Assembly: GCA_905250115.1 (NCBI GenBank)
Contig: CAJNOI010000104.1
Span: 209,790-273,789 of the forward strand
Reading direction: 5' to 3'
DNA length: 64,000 nucleotides
Source of the DNA: Adineta steineri
Taxonomy: Eukaryota > Rotifera > Eurotatoria > Adinetida > Adinetidae
Shown here: piece after piece, positions 21,247-32,623 of the stretch
Layout of the letters: each line of letters begins with the position of its first letter
Numbering within the stretch: position 1 is the stretch's first letter
The notes under the pieces: generated by a model
Database searches by the model: none
Told to the model about the DNA's origin: nothing
The model's input: only the letters and a program-made list of their open reading frames with translations
Made by a program: the position numbers and the translations under genes

Positions 21247-22531
21247 ATGACTGAAGAAGAAATAGGAAAAATGAATCGAAAATTACAAAAAATGATCGAT
21301 AAATCCGAAGTTGTAAGTTTAAATATTACCTTTTTTCGCTCTCTCTATTTAAATCATTTTAGGATGATACAATTGCACGAGATTTACTGAATCGTTTACA
21401 AGAATCACGTATTACACTTAGTATTCTTCAAAAAACTGGTATTGGAAAAACAGTAAATAATTTACGACGAGTTATTGCAAATGAAGACTTATCAACTGTA
21501 GCTAAAAGCTTATTAAAAAATTGGAAGAAACTTGTACCAGGTTTGTAAATTCTTGTTTTTTCTTTATTACATTTTTTTTTCTCTTAAAGAATCTTCATCT
21601 ACGCCAATAAGTAAGGATGAAAAACAAACCACACCAACAAATAGTAATAATAATAGTCAACAACCACAAGAAACTAATACAAATACTAATAAAACTATTG
21701 AAACAAGTAAATCTATTGAACGTCAAAATTCACAATCAACATCAAGTAGTGTTACAGCATCACATACCTATGATGAAGTTAGGTATGTAGATAAAATTCG
21801 TTTTTTCAAAATCATATTTATCAATTTATTATAGATTAAAATCTCGTGAACTTATGGCAGCTGCTTTTTCAATCTCAGAGCTTCCAGGAGGATCAGCGGA
21901 TCCTGTAGAACTCGCTGCTCGAGTTGAAGATGGTAAAAGACATTTTGGAAATTAATCATTTCTCTTTTTTCTTTTATTATGCAGCTATTTTTAAAGAGCT
22001 GAGAGATACAGGTGTTAAATATCGAAATCGTATTCGTAGCCGTATATCAAATTTAAAGGATTTAAAAAATCCTAACCTTCGTATCAATGTTCTTCTAGGT
22101 ATTATTACACCTGAACGACTAGCTGTACTTACTGCTGAAGTATATTGAATAAATTGATTTTATTTTCATTTTATGAAAATAATTTCTTTCTTATTAAAGG
22201 AAATGGCAAGTGATGCTTTAAAAGAAGAACGTACAAAATTACATGAAAGTGCTATTAATGAACATCAACTTGCTATGGATGAAGGTACTGGTACTGATCT
22301 TATTCAATGTAACAGGTAAATATTTATTTTGTAATATAACATTAATAGGAACAAAAAAAAATTATTTTCAGATGTAAACAAAATAATTGTGCATATACAG
22401 AAGCTCAAACACGTAGTGCTGATGAACCAATGACTTTATTTGTTTTTTGTAAAAATTGTGGTCATCGATGGAAGGTGAGAAATTATTTCATAAGATTTTT
22501 AGTTCTATTAATTCTTTTTTTATAGATGTAA
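21247..22531 (+). CDS. TCEA: Transcription elongation factor S-II (TFIIS)
   Basis: Eight exons. The N-terminal TFIIS domain I is present ([40 protein letters not shown]), followed by a Ser/Thr/Asn-rich linker. The central domain II has [20 protein letters not shown] and [20 protein letters not shown]. The C-terminal zinc ribbon has [20 protein letters not shown] with the acidic Asp-Glu hairpin (RSADEPMT) and [15 protein letters not shown] rescues backtracked RNA polymerase II by stimulating transcript cleavage, and the catalytic acidic pair is intact. The last coding exon holds only ATG TAA after an intron, so the protein ends in WKM. Alpha-SNAP follows 297 nt downstream. Confidence 0.93.
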
Positions 22532-22828
22532 TCCGTGTTAACTGATAACAAAAAACTGAATGATTGTATGTATTAAGTAACGATAAAGGTTGATTTCAAT
22601 TAAAATATCATTTAATTTTTAGTGTTGATTTACATCTATTGTCAATTTCATAAAACGATTGCATTTTGTCATCGTATTAGTCTGATTTTGTTTTCTTAAA
22701 TCTTTATTCTATTGGAATATCTTCTATGTCTCTTTTCATTTTTGTAACAATAGAAGAGAAAACATCTTGTTGTTATTTTTTTCTTGTTATTTCAGATATT
22801 CTGTTACTTTCATTTTTATTACATAAAA

Positions 22829-23774
22829 ATGGCCGGTGGAACAAGTAACAAATCAGCATCACAATTAATGGCTGAAGCAAATAAAAAAGCAAAATCAGCA
22901 GGTGGATTTTTTCAACGTATGATGGGTGCTGGTAGTACTGCAAATGATGATGCTCGAGCACTTTATGTTCAAGCTGGAAATGCTGGCAAAGCTGAAAGTG
23001 ATTATCCAACATCAGTTGAAGCATATAAACGCGCATTAGATTTAAGTAGTGAAGATTTTGAAAAAGCTCAAATGTATGAAGCTATTGCATCATCATATAA
23101 AATGTTTGATGTTCCACAAGCTATTCCACCATTAACACGTGCTGCTGAAATGCATATGTCACAAGGTAAATGGACAATGGCATCTCAAACATTGGAAAAA
23201 ATTGCTGAATTATATGAACAATTGAATGACCTTGATAATATGATGAAATGTTTAAAAGAAGCTCATCGATTTTTAAAACAAGAAGGACAAAAAGCGGGTG
23301 CTAATCGAGTACAAAAGAAAATGGCTGAAATACTTGCACTTCAACATGAATATATTCGAGCACAACAAGAATATGAAGAAATGGGCGATAGAACAAAAGA
23401 TGATAATTTACTTAAATATGGTGCAAAAGATTTTTGGTTAAGGTATTAGTTTTTTTTTTTTTTTCTTTACAAAAATTTTCTTTAAATTTTTCGTTAATCT
23501 ATTTAGAGCGACAATGTGTGCATTATGTATTGATGTTGAAAATGCGAATACGGCATTGAATCGTTATACTAGTGATAATCCATTATTTGAAGAACGAACA
23601 CTTGAAGTTAAATTACTGCGACAATTAATAAGTGCTGTTGAAGAACAAAATAAAGAATTATTTTTGAAACATATTGATGACACACCATTATCAACATTAC
23701 GTTCGGATCGCGTATTTCGTTCATTATCAGACGACATTGCGAAAAAGATTAATGGTGACGTTGATCTTAAATAG
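22829..23774 (+). CDS. NAPA: Alpha-SNAP (NSF attachment protein)
   Basis: Two exons (22829-23442 and 23507-23774) give 293 residues, the normal alpha-SNAP length. The N-terminal loop (GGFFQRMMGAG) inserts into membranes in this family. TPR-like helices follow (YKRALDLSSEDFEKAQMYEA, EKIAELYEQLNDLDNMMKCL), and the C-terminus has the NSF-activating DDIAKKINGDVDLK end. The protein bridges SNARE complexes and NSF for disassembly after fusion. I chose ATG 22829 because an acceptor-like TTGTTATTTCAG lies 33 nt upstream and the longer reading frame would include unrelated residues. The downstream gene is far away. Confidence 0.95.
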
Positions 23775-24134
23775 ATCAAAATAAATTTAAGCAACAATAT
23801 AAAAATTTTTTTTAATGGATTTTGTGTGCGCGTGTGTGTGCAATAAAAACTATATAAACCAACAATCTAAGACATTTCTTTATCATTATCGTTTATTTAT
23901 TTAATTTTTGTCTTTCTTTTGTTTTTTTTTCTTCTTTTTGTATGTTTAAAGACGAACACGGGATTTAAAGAGCCATTCCATGTTTTACTTTATCACTGGC
24001 GTGTGTCATTCTCTTTTGTCTTGTATTGATTTATAACTCATTCTTTTTTTTTCTATTAAATAAATTACAGACATAAGAAGTAATCCATTAAATAATGAAT
24101 GAATTAAATAAGTGACTTCTTTTTTTTGTCCTTC

Positions 24135-24420
24135 CGGTATATTTAATGGAAGCAATATTCCCGTTGAACGGATCCGGTGATCGGATTTATCCGGTTTGGG
24201 CTGGAACCAACAGAAACATGTCGAAACCGGCAGTCGGATACGGCTACCTCACTTTGGCATCGGATTTCTGGCATTTTCTGGGTGAGTTACACACGGAAAT
24301 GGCAAGTTTCTTCAGAGATTTCGCCGGAAGTTCATGGAATCCTGCTTCAGGAACCATCGTCCTGGGTTTGTGCTTCAAATTTCGAACGACGAATAGTCAT
24401 TACTGAGGATCAGCATGAAG
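24135..24420. repeat. GC-rich repeat-like island
   Basis: This block is much richer in G and C than its surroundings and has repeated CCGG-containing words (TTCCGG, GATCCGG, TATCCGG, AAACCGG) that pair across short distances. Open frames exist on the plus strand but resemble no family I know. It is probably a fragment of an older insertion. Confidence 0.4.
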
Positions 24421-24564
24421 TAAGTCTCCTTGAAAAGAACATTTACAATGGAATAGCAGATATGATAAAATTTAACACGACAAGAAATCTATTGATCTTT
24501 GCCAACTTGTTTATAACGAAAGGCACTTATTAATTATTTAATTCTTTCGGGTAAACGATGATCT

Positions 24565-24629
24565 TGGGGATGGGTGTGGGTGTGAGTGTGGATAATGAAT
24601 GAGAAGAATACACACACCCACACCTACAC
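24565..24629. repeat. Telomere-like foldback element
   Basis: The G-rich arm GATGGGTGTGGGTGTGAGTG and the C-rich arm CACACACCCACACCTACAC are inverted copies separated by about 17 nt. Confidence 0.7.
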
Positions 24630-24845
24630 GTCCGAAAGATTGCAAGACGAGTATAGACGAAAGCTAAGGAAGCAGGTATTAATGTAACATTGGAAGAAGG
24701 TTTACATATGACACATATATCCCGTGTTTTTTCTTTATTTTCCCGAAGCCCGAAATACACTTGATAATATTAACAAATGGATTCAAACGATCTAAGAAAA
24801 CAACAAACAATCATATATATACTTCATATATCTTTGACATCTTGA

Positions 24846-24901
24846 AGGTGGGTGTGGGTGTGAGTGTCTATCTTTCACACCCGCACCCCACATCCACACC
24901 C
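24846..24901. repeat. Telomere-like foldback element
   Basis: The arm AGGTGGGTGTGGGTGTGAGT is followed within a few nt by ACACCCGCACCCCACATCC, an imperfect inverted copy with a very short loop. Confidence 0.7.
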
Positions 24902-25537
24902 TTATTACAAACAAATTCTGTCAACAAGTTCATAAAGTTTTTTCTTATAATTTTAAGTTCGACAGAGTTTTTTTTAATGGTTTATCATGAAAAGCCCTGC
25001 AAGAAAAGTATTCTCTTATGTGTTAAACTAATATAGGATGCGCCAATTATTTATAACACCGTAAGTAGATTTCATATAAAAATTCGAATTGAATTGTTAA
25101 TTATTTTTTATATTTTCAGGTAAGATGCCTCGCTACTTATTCACATATTAACAATTTTTTTTATTTACGTCTCTTGAAAATATAACAAAATCTCTTCTAA
25201 AAATCATTGAGAAAATATAGATATAGACAGATTTCTCTGCATATAAATTCTAATTATTTGAGAATATTACTGTCATCAATAATATGTATATATTTCTCAT
25301 ATCTCTATTTCACTCGTCTGATTAATAGACATCGTAGTAAATATTATTATATATATATATTCGTGCTCATTTTTCTATTGGTCGAGTTTTTCTCCGTGCT
25401 CGTGTGCCAAAAGAAAAATCTGACGAAGAAAAAACTTTAGATGATAAAATTTTATTTTTATCTGTCTCTTTTGACTAAATAAACAGCATTTATTAACATA
25501 CTCATCCATTTAATAAAGCATTTTATATTTCATAATT

Positions 25538-26784
25538 ATGGATACAGTCTCTGTCTTAAACATTATACAAAATACATTATACGCTGTAATTGCATTCTTT
25601 GCTCTTGTATATTCAAGTACAATTTTATTTATTCCACGTTTTCATGAACGAAATAATATCTTTATACTTAATATGTGTATTTCTATCATATTCACTTGTC
25701 TGGTTTTAACAATCTATTTTATAGTTATCTATATTAATATTCAAGCAGATATGTGTATTCTTTTGTACTATGCCTTTAATATCGCATGCATAGAAATTCC
25801 ATTTGCTTTCGTAGCCTTTTCTCTTCATCGATTTTGTTCAATAGTGTATCATACAAAGCCTTTATTTAAGAAAAAACGATGGGTGATATTATATATTTTA
25901 ATCTAATGGATAGCTCAGTTACTTATTTCATTACCATTCGTTCGTACTAAAAAACTTGGACGGATATACTACTTATTTTTTCCATTTCTATAACAACTGA
26001 TTAATACTAAATAAGAAATTTTAATGAGCACTTTTTTATGAATAAATAGTTGATTCAATTTGATAAGATTAATCATATGAAGAGAATTAGTTTTTTATCT
26101 TATCGAGCATCTACTTCTATTAAGTTTCTGTATAAAAAATAAATATTAAATTAAGATAAATGCATGATTCGTTATGGATATTACATCAGATAAGAGATGA
26201 AGTTGTTGAAAGAAATCATTTACTTCGTATAATGACTAATGAGAAGACAAACTTAGTAAAGCTATCAAAAAAAAAGTTCTTTCTATTCAAATAATATCAG
26301 ATTTATTTTGTCGGAGTATAAATACTATGTACAATATTTATTTTTCTCATTACAGTATTGTCACTATGAATTGTGGATGGGAATTTATACATGTATTATG
26401 GCGATATTTGTACCTGCATTGCTCAATATTATATTAAATACACTTATCTTTTCATATGTTCGATCTTCTACTCGTCGTATTCAACCTCAAAGTAATAATG
26501 CATCGACAAATGGTTCCAACAATCAGCAACCAAGAATGAGTCGTCGGGATATGTCCTTATTAAAACAGATGCTTGTTATGTTTTCAATGTTTATTGGAGG
26601 TTGGACTCCGATTTTAATTGTTTACACTATGAATATAGCAATCGATGTTGATATAAAAATCATAAAGATCACTGTATTATTTAGTGAACTATGTATATTT
26701 GGTATTGTTATGAATTTATATATATATAATCATGAACTAAGACATTATTTATTAAATAAAATTCGACTTTTATTTCAACGTTAA
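25538..26784 (+). pseudogene. Rhodopsin-like GPCR pseudogene
   Basis: The first block (25538-25906) encodes transmembrane segments 1-3 of a bdelloid-type chemoreceptor-like GPCR, including AFSLHRFCSIVYHTK where the DRY motif normally sits. A TAA at 25904-25906 interrupts TM4; the same frame continues WIAQLLISLPFVRTKKLGR. Position and context suggest a CAA-to-TAA change. After about 380 nt of noncoding sequence, a second block (from about 26356 to the stop at 26784, after CATTACAG) encodes TM5-TM7 with RRDMSLLKQMLVMF and a short basic tail. The extracellular loop before TM5 is incomplete. The nonsense codon and the missing join argue for a dead copy. Confidence 0.7.
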
Positions 26785-27159
26785 GAACATTTACAGAACT
26801 GTCGCTAAATATAAACTATTAAATATTGTTTTATGTATCTGTACGTACATAATTCTAATAAATAAATGTTGTTATAAATCATCACTATTCTATGTACTTT
26901 TTCAAATATCTACTAGCTTGTCTAAACGAGTGAAATAAAAACTATTGCTTATTTAATAATACAACTCTGCTCAAAGCAACTTGAACAAAATTAATTTTTT
27001 TCTGTATAACGGTTTTCTTGCCGTTAGAAAGTAATTACAAATTTCATTTTTCCAGGGATATACGTTTGTTAGTTGTACTACACGGACACTACATAAAAGT
27101 GTGATTTCTTTTCTTTTTGATACATAAACATTTAATTATGGCATCATCTATTGATTTAA

Positions 27160-27246
27160 GGATGTGGGTGTGGGCGAGTGTTTATGTGGGTATGGTTGTA
27201 TCTTTTCATTACTTACACCCACACCCACACCCACCCACACCCTCAA
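27160..27246. repeat. Telomere-like foldback element
   Basis: The left arm GGATGTGGGTGTGGGCGAGT continues with GTGGGTATGG. The right arm CACCCACACCCACACCCACC continues to CACACCCTCAAG. The loop is about 20 nt. The right end CCTCAAG mirrors the TTGAGG end seen at other copies. Confidence 0.75.
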
Positions 27247-28699
27247 GATGGATTTTAGAAATCACAGTGTATATGTAAGTTAAAATCAAATCGATAATAT
27301 CAATAATCCGAATATCAAAGAGAAAAGTCAGATTAAACAATTATGTTTTTTATCATAGTGAATATTAAGATTTCGTTTTCTTAGTGTGAATTGCATTTTT
27401 AAAGGTAGAACGAGAAATGTGTTTTTTTATCTATTTAAATGAATGAACTTTGTTAGTTTTATCAATTGACATAGATTCTTTTATATTAGACATATGGATA
27501 AATATTTATATAATTATTATCCATCGAGCAAACTTCTATATTAGTAGTAAGATTAACGTCAGTATGATCATTAATTGTTGATTTTATTAATAAAAAAAAA
27601 TATCGAATATGACAATGAAATGAAAATAGAGAGTATGTATATCATCTGATTTTATACAGCAAAATCAAACATATATGAATAACATTTCTAATATAAACTA
27701 TGAGAATATTTTTCATAAAGATATATTCATCAGTTTTATATAATTTTTAATCTTGATTTGATCGTATTTGTACAAAGCTAATAGTTAGAATATAGACATT
27801 TTTTCATTGTATATAAAAAGAGATTTATAGTTAGAATCAATTAAATATAAAACAATTCTTTTTCTTCTTTCATCATCATCATCATCATTATCACATTGAA
27901 AACAATATAATTTGTTAAGATTTTAAATTGTTTGATGTTAAAAGATTTGAAAATAAATTCGAAAAATGGAAATTGTCCATTGTATATCAGACACATATTC
28001 TTAGATTTTTTCAATAGAAATTACAGTGGAAAAAAATATCTCAGATAGAGTTTTATCAATTGAAAAACATACTTAATCGTTTTCAGCTATGATTATCTTT
28101 ACAATGATAATAGTTCAGTAGTAGAGAAAGAATAGCAGATAAAACCTATTAGACAATTTCATACGATAATCAATTTATTGATACAAATAAACTCATTGTT
28201 TTATGCAAATCATTTGTTTATAAACAACAATGACGCTTGCAGATTTATTTTTAACTAAGACTAGAAGCATGCTTTCTGTTATGAATAGTCAAACTAATCA
28301 GTTTTATGTTGTTAAAATTGTTTTTCATTAATTCGTACAAATATCATACATGCTATGTTTCAAATCAAAATGTAACAAAACAACTGTAATGATATTGTTT
28401 TTTTTCATGAGATAATCAAAGTCATATGATATTATTTTGATGAAGACTTGTTCGAGTAATCATTTAAATAATTCTATTTTCTTAATAATAACATTTTTGA
28501 ATAAAGAGAGAAATGATATCAATCTGACATTGTTTCTCTTACAATATCAAGATCAGTCGACAGTGGACTGCCGTGTGAATATGTGACAGAAGTTGGACAA
28601 AATGTAATTTATTTATCATAACTATGATTTTTTTTCATTGTAACTACGCGTGACTGCATTGCAATTACGTACGTATGATAGTATACGATCGTAATAATC

Positions 28700-28750
28700 C
28701 TTATTCAACATTCGCGTTGTTGCGTGATGAACAAGCGAATGTTGAATAAG
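28700..28750. repeat. 51-nt near-perfect hairpin
   Basis: CTTATTCAACATTCGC pairs perfectly with GCGAATGTTGAATAAG; the stem continues as TTGTT/AACAA after a one-base bulge, leaving an 8-nt loop. It could be a small foldback element or an RNA hairpin. Confidence 0.65.
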
Positions 28751-29926
28751 ACTCATTGCATCGCTTTTTCATCGCAATAGAGCACGTGGAAACGGTTGAG
28801 TGATTTTGTTTTAAAAAATGTTTAAGTTTTTTCTCTATTATTTTATTTCTTTGAGAAGAATCAATTGAATTTTATTGTAGAAAATTTTGTTCAATGTTAT
28901 GTTAAACATGAAAGAGAAGTCTTACAAAAAGTTTTGCAACAATATTTTCTTTTTATTTTAGTGGAAAAGTTGCAATGATTTAATTATGTTCTTTATGATT
29001 ATGACAATTATTCAAATAAATGAACAAAATGTATATTATAAATATCTACGATGATTTATGTAAGTTTTTAATAAATTATTTCGCTTTCTTCAATTTGAAA
29101 ATTTTCATTGAAAATATATTTGTAACAATATTCGATTTTTTTAATTTGAAAATTTATAAAAAAAACTTAGCTAAATAAATAGACTTTCTTATATTAATTA
29201 CATTAGTATTAATCCATTTTCTCTTTTATTTTAAATAGAATTAATAATTAATTCATTATATTTATCATATTTTAATCAAAATCTTATATTATCTAAGAAT
29301 TCAAAATAGAAATTTAACAATTCGAACTGTATATAAAAACACTTTCTTTTACTTTTTTCTTAGATAGTAGATTACATATAATGTGTCATCTGTTCTGTAT
29401 TAGATATTTTTGAGTTTTCTATTCCATAACATGATGTTTCTTGTTAAAATATTAAAGACGAAAAGATTTATCAAAGTCAGATTAAAAAGTTTTTAATTTC
29501 TTTGCTACGACATGGCTCGTTTTCCTTGATTCTTGTTTATTTTCTATTTCTTTGAGCTTGTGATCAACGAGTTTGACTTGTTAATTGTTATCTATTACAT
29601 AGCTTTCTTTATATATCAAATAGCTATTCAGGATTTATCTTATCGTCAGTCACTTTTCTTTGTGGGAGCTTGAGAGTTCGAAGGATTTATTTCATTCAAC
29701 GAGTCAGTGCTGTCTTTCCTATTGACTTCTTCTGGTGACATGATAACTATCAAAAAATTTTGATTGGTTTTACACGAGAAAGCTGAAGAGATACGAATAC
29801 GAGACAAGAATGTGGATATTTCGTTCTCTTACCTCTCACATATTCTATACTGTGCATTCGAGGACGAAAAAGTAATCTGAGTCATTATTCAAGTAGACGC
29901 GAGATTCGATTTACTATCTTATTAGA

Positions 29927-30148
29927 GGTCAAGTTAAGTGCGCTCCAAATTTAGAGTTTACGAGTATCGAAGTTTTGGCGAAAAACTCTACCTGAAAATT
30001 ATAATCATCTATTTTTAATTGCTCTGATAGGTACTCTGGACTGTGGTGAGTCGACCGATGATGCTCAAGAAAAACAAATACTCAGTTACAAGCAATGATT
30101 TGTCGAAAAACTCGGAAACTCCAGATTTGGAGCCCACTTAACTTGACC
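29927..30148. mobile_element. 222-bp MITE-like element with ~33-bp terminal inverted repeats
   Basis: It begins GGTCAAGTTAAGTGCGCTCC and ends with the inverse (GGAGCCCACTTAACTTGACC). The match extends to about 33 bp with three mismatches. There is no coding capacity, and target-site duplication is not clear. Confidence 0.7.
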
Positions 30149-30720
30149 CTTATATCAGAAGATAAAAAGAGAACGAAGAAAAATCAATAGAGCAGAAAAG
30201 AAAATGAGTAAGTAGATTTATTAAATGTTTATTGTTTGCAAGAATGAATATTTATTTTAAAAGAGCCTCAAAAACTAACACTACTATTACATAATATGGC
30301 AGAAAATCTTCGACAATTAAAAGTTAATATTTCCTAATTCAATAAATTCCATTATTGATTTAAAAAAGAATTTCTAATGTAAAAATAAATTTATTAAAAA
30401 GTTTTATATAATTTTCAATTTTTTGTTTATTTAGCAAAAATATAACCATGGCCAACAAGACTTTGAAAGGATGATTAATATGTGTATTTTATCCTTTTTT
30501 GTTCATACGTTTGTCTTGGTTCATTCATTTCTATGATCTTTATTCCACGGCAGAACAATATAAACAGTGTCCAAATTACAAGAAAAAAACATTTCATGTA
30601 ATGATTGATTATATCTGGATAAACAATAAATTTTTTTGTAAGGTTAATTACATTATTTGATATATCATAATTATTGTTTATCGTACAAAGAAAAATCAAT
30701 ATTCTCGAAATTTTTACCGT

Positions 30721-30830
30721 CTTGAGGGTGTGAGTGTGGTTGTAGCTGTAGGCACAACTGATTGCCTTGTTCTCATTCATTATGGATGTCCCATCGGCAC
30801 TTACATCGGATCTTCACCCACAACCACAAG
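30721..30830. repeat. Telomere-like foldback element (long loop)
   Basis: CTTGAGGGTGTGAGTGTGG and TTCACCCACAACCACAAG form imperfect inverted arms about 70 nt apart. The ends CTTGAG/CACAAG resemble those of the other copies. Confidence 0.55.
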
Positions 30831-30936
30831 ATGGGCGGTAAATACCATCGTAAACGTCTGAAAAAGGTGTATTTCAGACACTGAGCAGGAAGCAAACGAT
30901 ACTAATAGAGCTCGCCGTTACTCGACGGAAACGGTA

Positions 30937-30954
30937 TGAAACGGCGCCGTTTCA
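30937..30954. promoter_or_regulatory. 18-bp perfect GC-rich palindrome upstream of the tiny gene
   Basis: TGAAACGGCGCCGTTTCA is its own reverse complement and stands out in AT-rich DNA. About 80 nt to its left, GTCTGAAA and TTTCAGAC form a second short hairpin. Both lie within 180 nt upstream of the small gene at 31033, so a protein-binding site is possible. Confidence 0.35.
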
Positions 30955-31032
30955 GTTGGTCTGAATGATCGATCGGGGGTGTTTCATTTTATTTAACATA
31001 CGTGGAATATATAGGCGATAAAATTAAAGAAA

Positions 31033-31197
31033 ATGTTTAATTTATCGCCTACTGTACTAATCCAACAACGAAAAGAACAACATCGTCTTTGTAATGCTGT
31101 TATTAAAGAACTCGGTAAGAGCTTTGCTTTTTAGTATCAATACGAATTTCATATTTTAGATGTAGTTCTTCGATATATTAAAGATCAACAAAACTAA
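31033..31197 (+). CDS. Tiny two-exon gene, 39 residues (copy A)
   Basis: Exon 1 (31033-31114, 82 nt) and exon 2 (31160-31197) join at a phase-1 intron of 45 nt (GTAAGA...ATTTTAG). The product is a basic helix-like peptide: MFNLSPTVLIQQRKEQHR at the start and YIKDQQN at the end. Its architecture is repeated exactly at 46970-47138: an 82-nt first exon, a phase-1 mini-intron, and an 18-nt leader after an AG with the shared sequence CGATAAAATTAAAGAAAATG. Conservation of structure in two diverged copies is the main argument that it is a gene. I do not recognise the family. There is no signal peptide or membrane segment, and a small subunit of a larger complex is conceivable. Confidence 0.6.
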
Positions 31198-32623
31198 ATC
31201 GTTTATTAAAAAATTTGTTTTTTGGTATATAGTTTTTGTAAAGAACAATTTTCTTACTGATTATTTTGTATATTTTTTTTAATTGTAAAAAAAATTAATC
31301 ATTTGTGTGTATTTTTTAATTATTAAAATTCCATTTCAATCATTCCACTAGATTTGTTGTTCTTATCTGAATAAGAATCACTCACAATAACATTAAAGAT
31401 ACTATTCGTTTGATTTTGTCATAATTCCTATCAACAAAATTTAATATAGAAGTTGATATATTGCATAATATCAAACAGATAAATAATTAAAAAGTTTTAG
31501 CAATATTCTTATTGCAAATGAATAAGATCATAATTGCTATTTATTACTTATTTATATTTACATTCTAAAACAACATCTTTTGAAAACAATCATAAAATAC
31601 ATAATCACCTCTGATTTTATTCTTTTCATATGTTCATAAATTAAGATTCTTTCTCAATACATCGATAAAATGATGAAAACATTTTAAACAGCGTTTACAA
31701 CAGATAATCATCTCTCTTTTTCAATAAATCATTCGTGTATCTTTCTTCGTTTTTTATCTTGTCTTTTTTAGATTTTAGTTACACGTATTATCATTATATT
31801 CATTTGCCAGTATTTGTGATAATACTTTACATAATTACAAAAATAAATTCATAACAAATGAACATTCATCATCAGACGATTATATTTCGTTCTTTTTTTC
31901 ATGAAATAAACTCTCATCTCATTAACTATAACTAAGCCTGTTGAGCAATTGTTTCTTTTGGACTAAAATTTTGCTGTTTCTAAATTTAAAGATAAAGAAC
32001 TAGTCTTTATTTTTCTATAACAATAAAAATAAACAATAAACAAACTTCTTTTCTAGAAACTTTAGTTGCTACCATCAGCTAAATTAGTTTCATGTTAAAT
32101 CATTTTATTCAATATATTTTTTATTTTGGGTAAGAGAAATGCTTATTAAAAAATAACAGTCACATGAAAAATAAGAACATAAAGTAATGAATAGAGTAAG
32201 AAAATAATAACCGAATCTCTTATTTACCTTAGAAGAGTTGTGTGTAATGAATGAATTTCTATAGAGAAATTATCAGGTAAACATGAATCTGTTCGGGTGA
32301 TGTTTTCTTTTACCTTTGTCAAACAAACAACTTCATAAGACTGATCACGTATTCTATATATCGAACGAAAAAACAGAAGTGAAGAGTCTCTAATGAAATG
32401 AAAATGATAGATATAGAAAAGATTTTTCTATAATGGACGTTTAGAAAATAAACATTTTTATACACTTAAATGGATAAGCCAATAAAAAAAGGACTGTAAT
32501 TTTAATTTCAAGGGCACAACACCTGTTGAGAGAAATAGTTTTATGTTCTGTCAACGAAAAGAGTAAAGAAAAATCACTTATTGCTGCACATACTTTATTT
32601 TTTCATTCATCACACAAAGAATA
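31198..32623. other. Intergenic; contains a block duplicated at 38990-39330
   Basis: There is no gene. The part just after the tiny gene (around 31360-31415) resembles the sequence downstream of its second copy (around 47290-47345). The stretch 32160-32480, just upstream of the kelch gene, is a diverged copy of 38990-39330; both contain GTAAACATGAATCTGTTC. Confidence 0.55.

Larger units (their letters stand above)
23775..25537. other. Gene-free stretch with GC-rich island and two telomere-like foldbacks
   Basis: No conserved gene is seen. It contains a short CA/TG-type run after the alpha-SNAP gene (23823-23840), a GC-rich island (24135-24420) of different composition, and two telomere-like inverted repeats (24565-24629 and 24846-24901). 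The ORFs here have no recognisable similarity. Confidence 0.6.
26785..31032. other. Long gene-poor region with foldbacks and a MITE
   Basis: About 4.2 kb with no supported protein gene. It carries telomere-like foldbacks at 27160-27246 and 30721-30830, a near-perfect 51-nt hairpin at 28700-28750, a terminal-inverted-repeat element at 29927-30148, and an 18-bp GC-rich palindrome at 30937-30954. The 101-codon ORF at 30475-30780 (minus) overlaps a repeat and is not supported. Confidence 0.6.

Noticed and set aside
27841-27900. CATCATCAT run considered as a tandem repeat or CRISPR-like array
   Set aside because: Only a short trinucleotide microsatellite; no spaced direct repeats anywhere in the window.
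30475-30780. 101-codon minus-strand ORF
   Set aside because: It overlaps the telomere-like repeat, is low complexity and has no recognisable domain.
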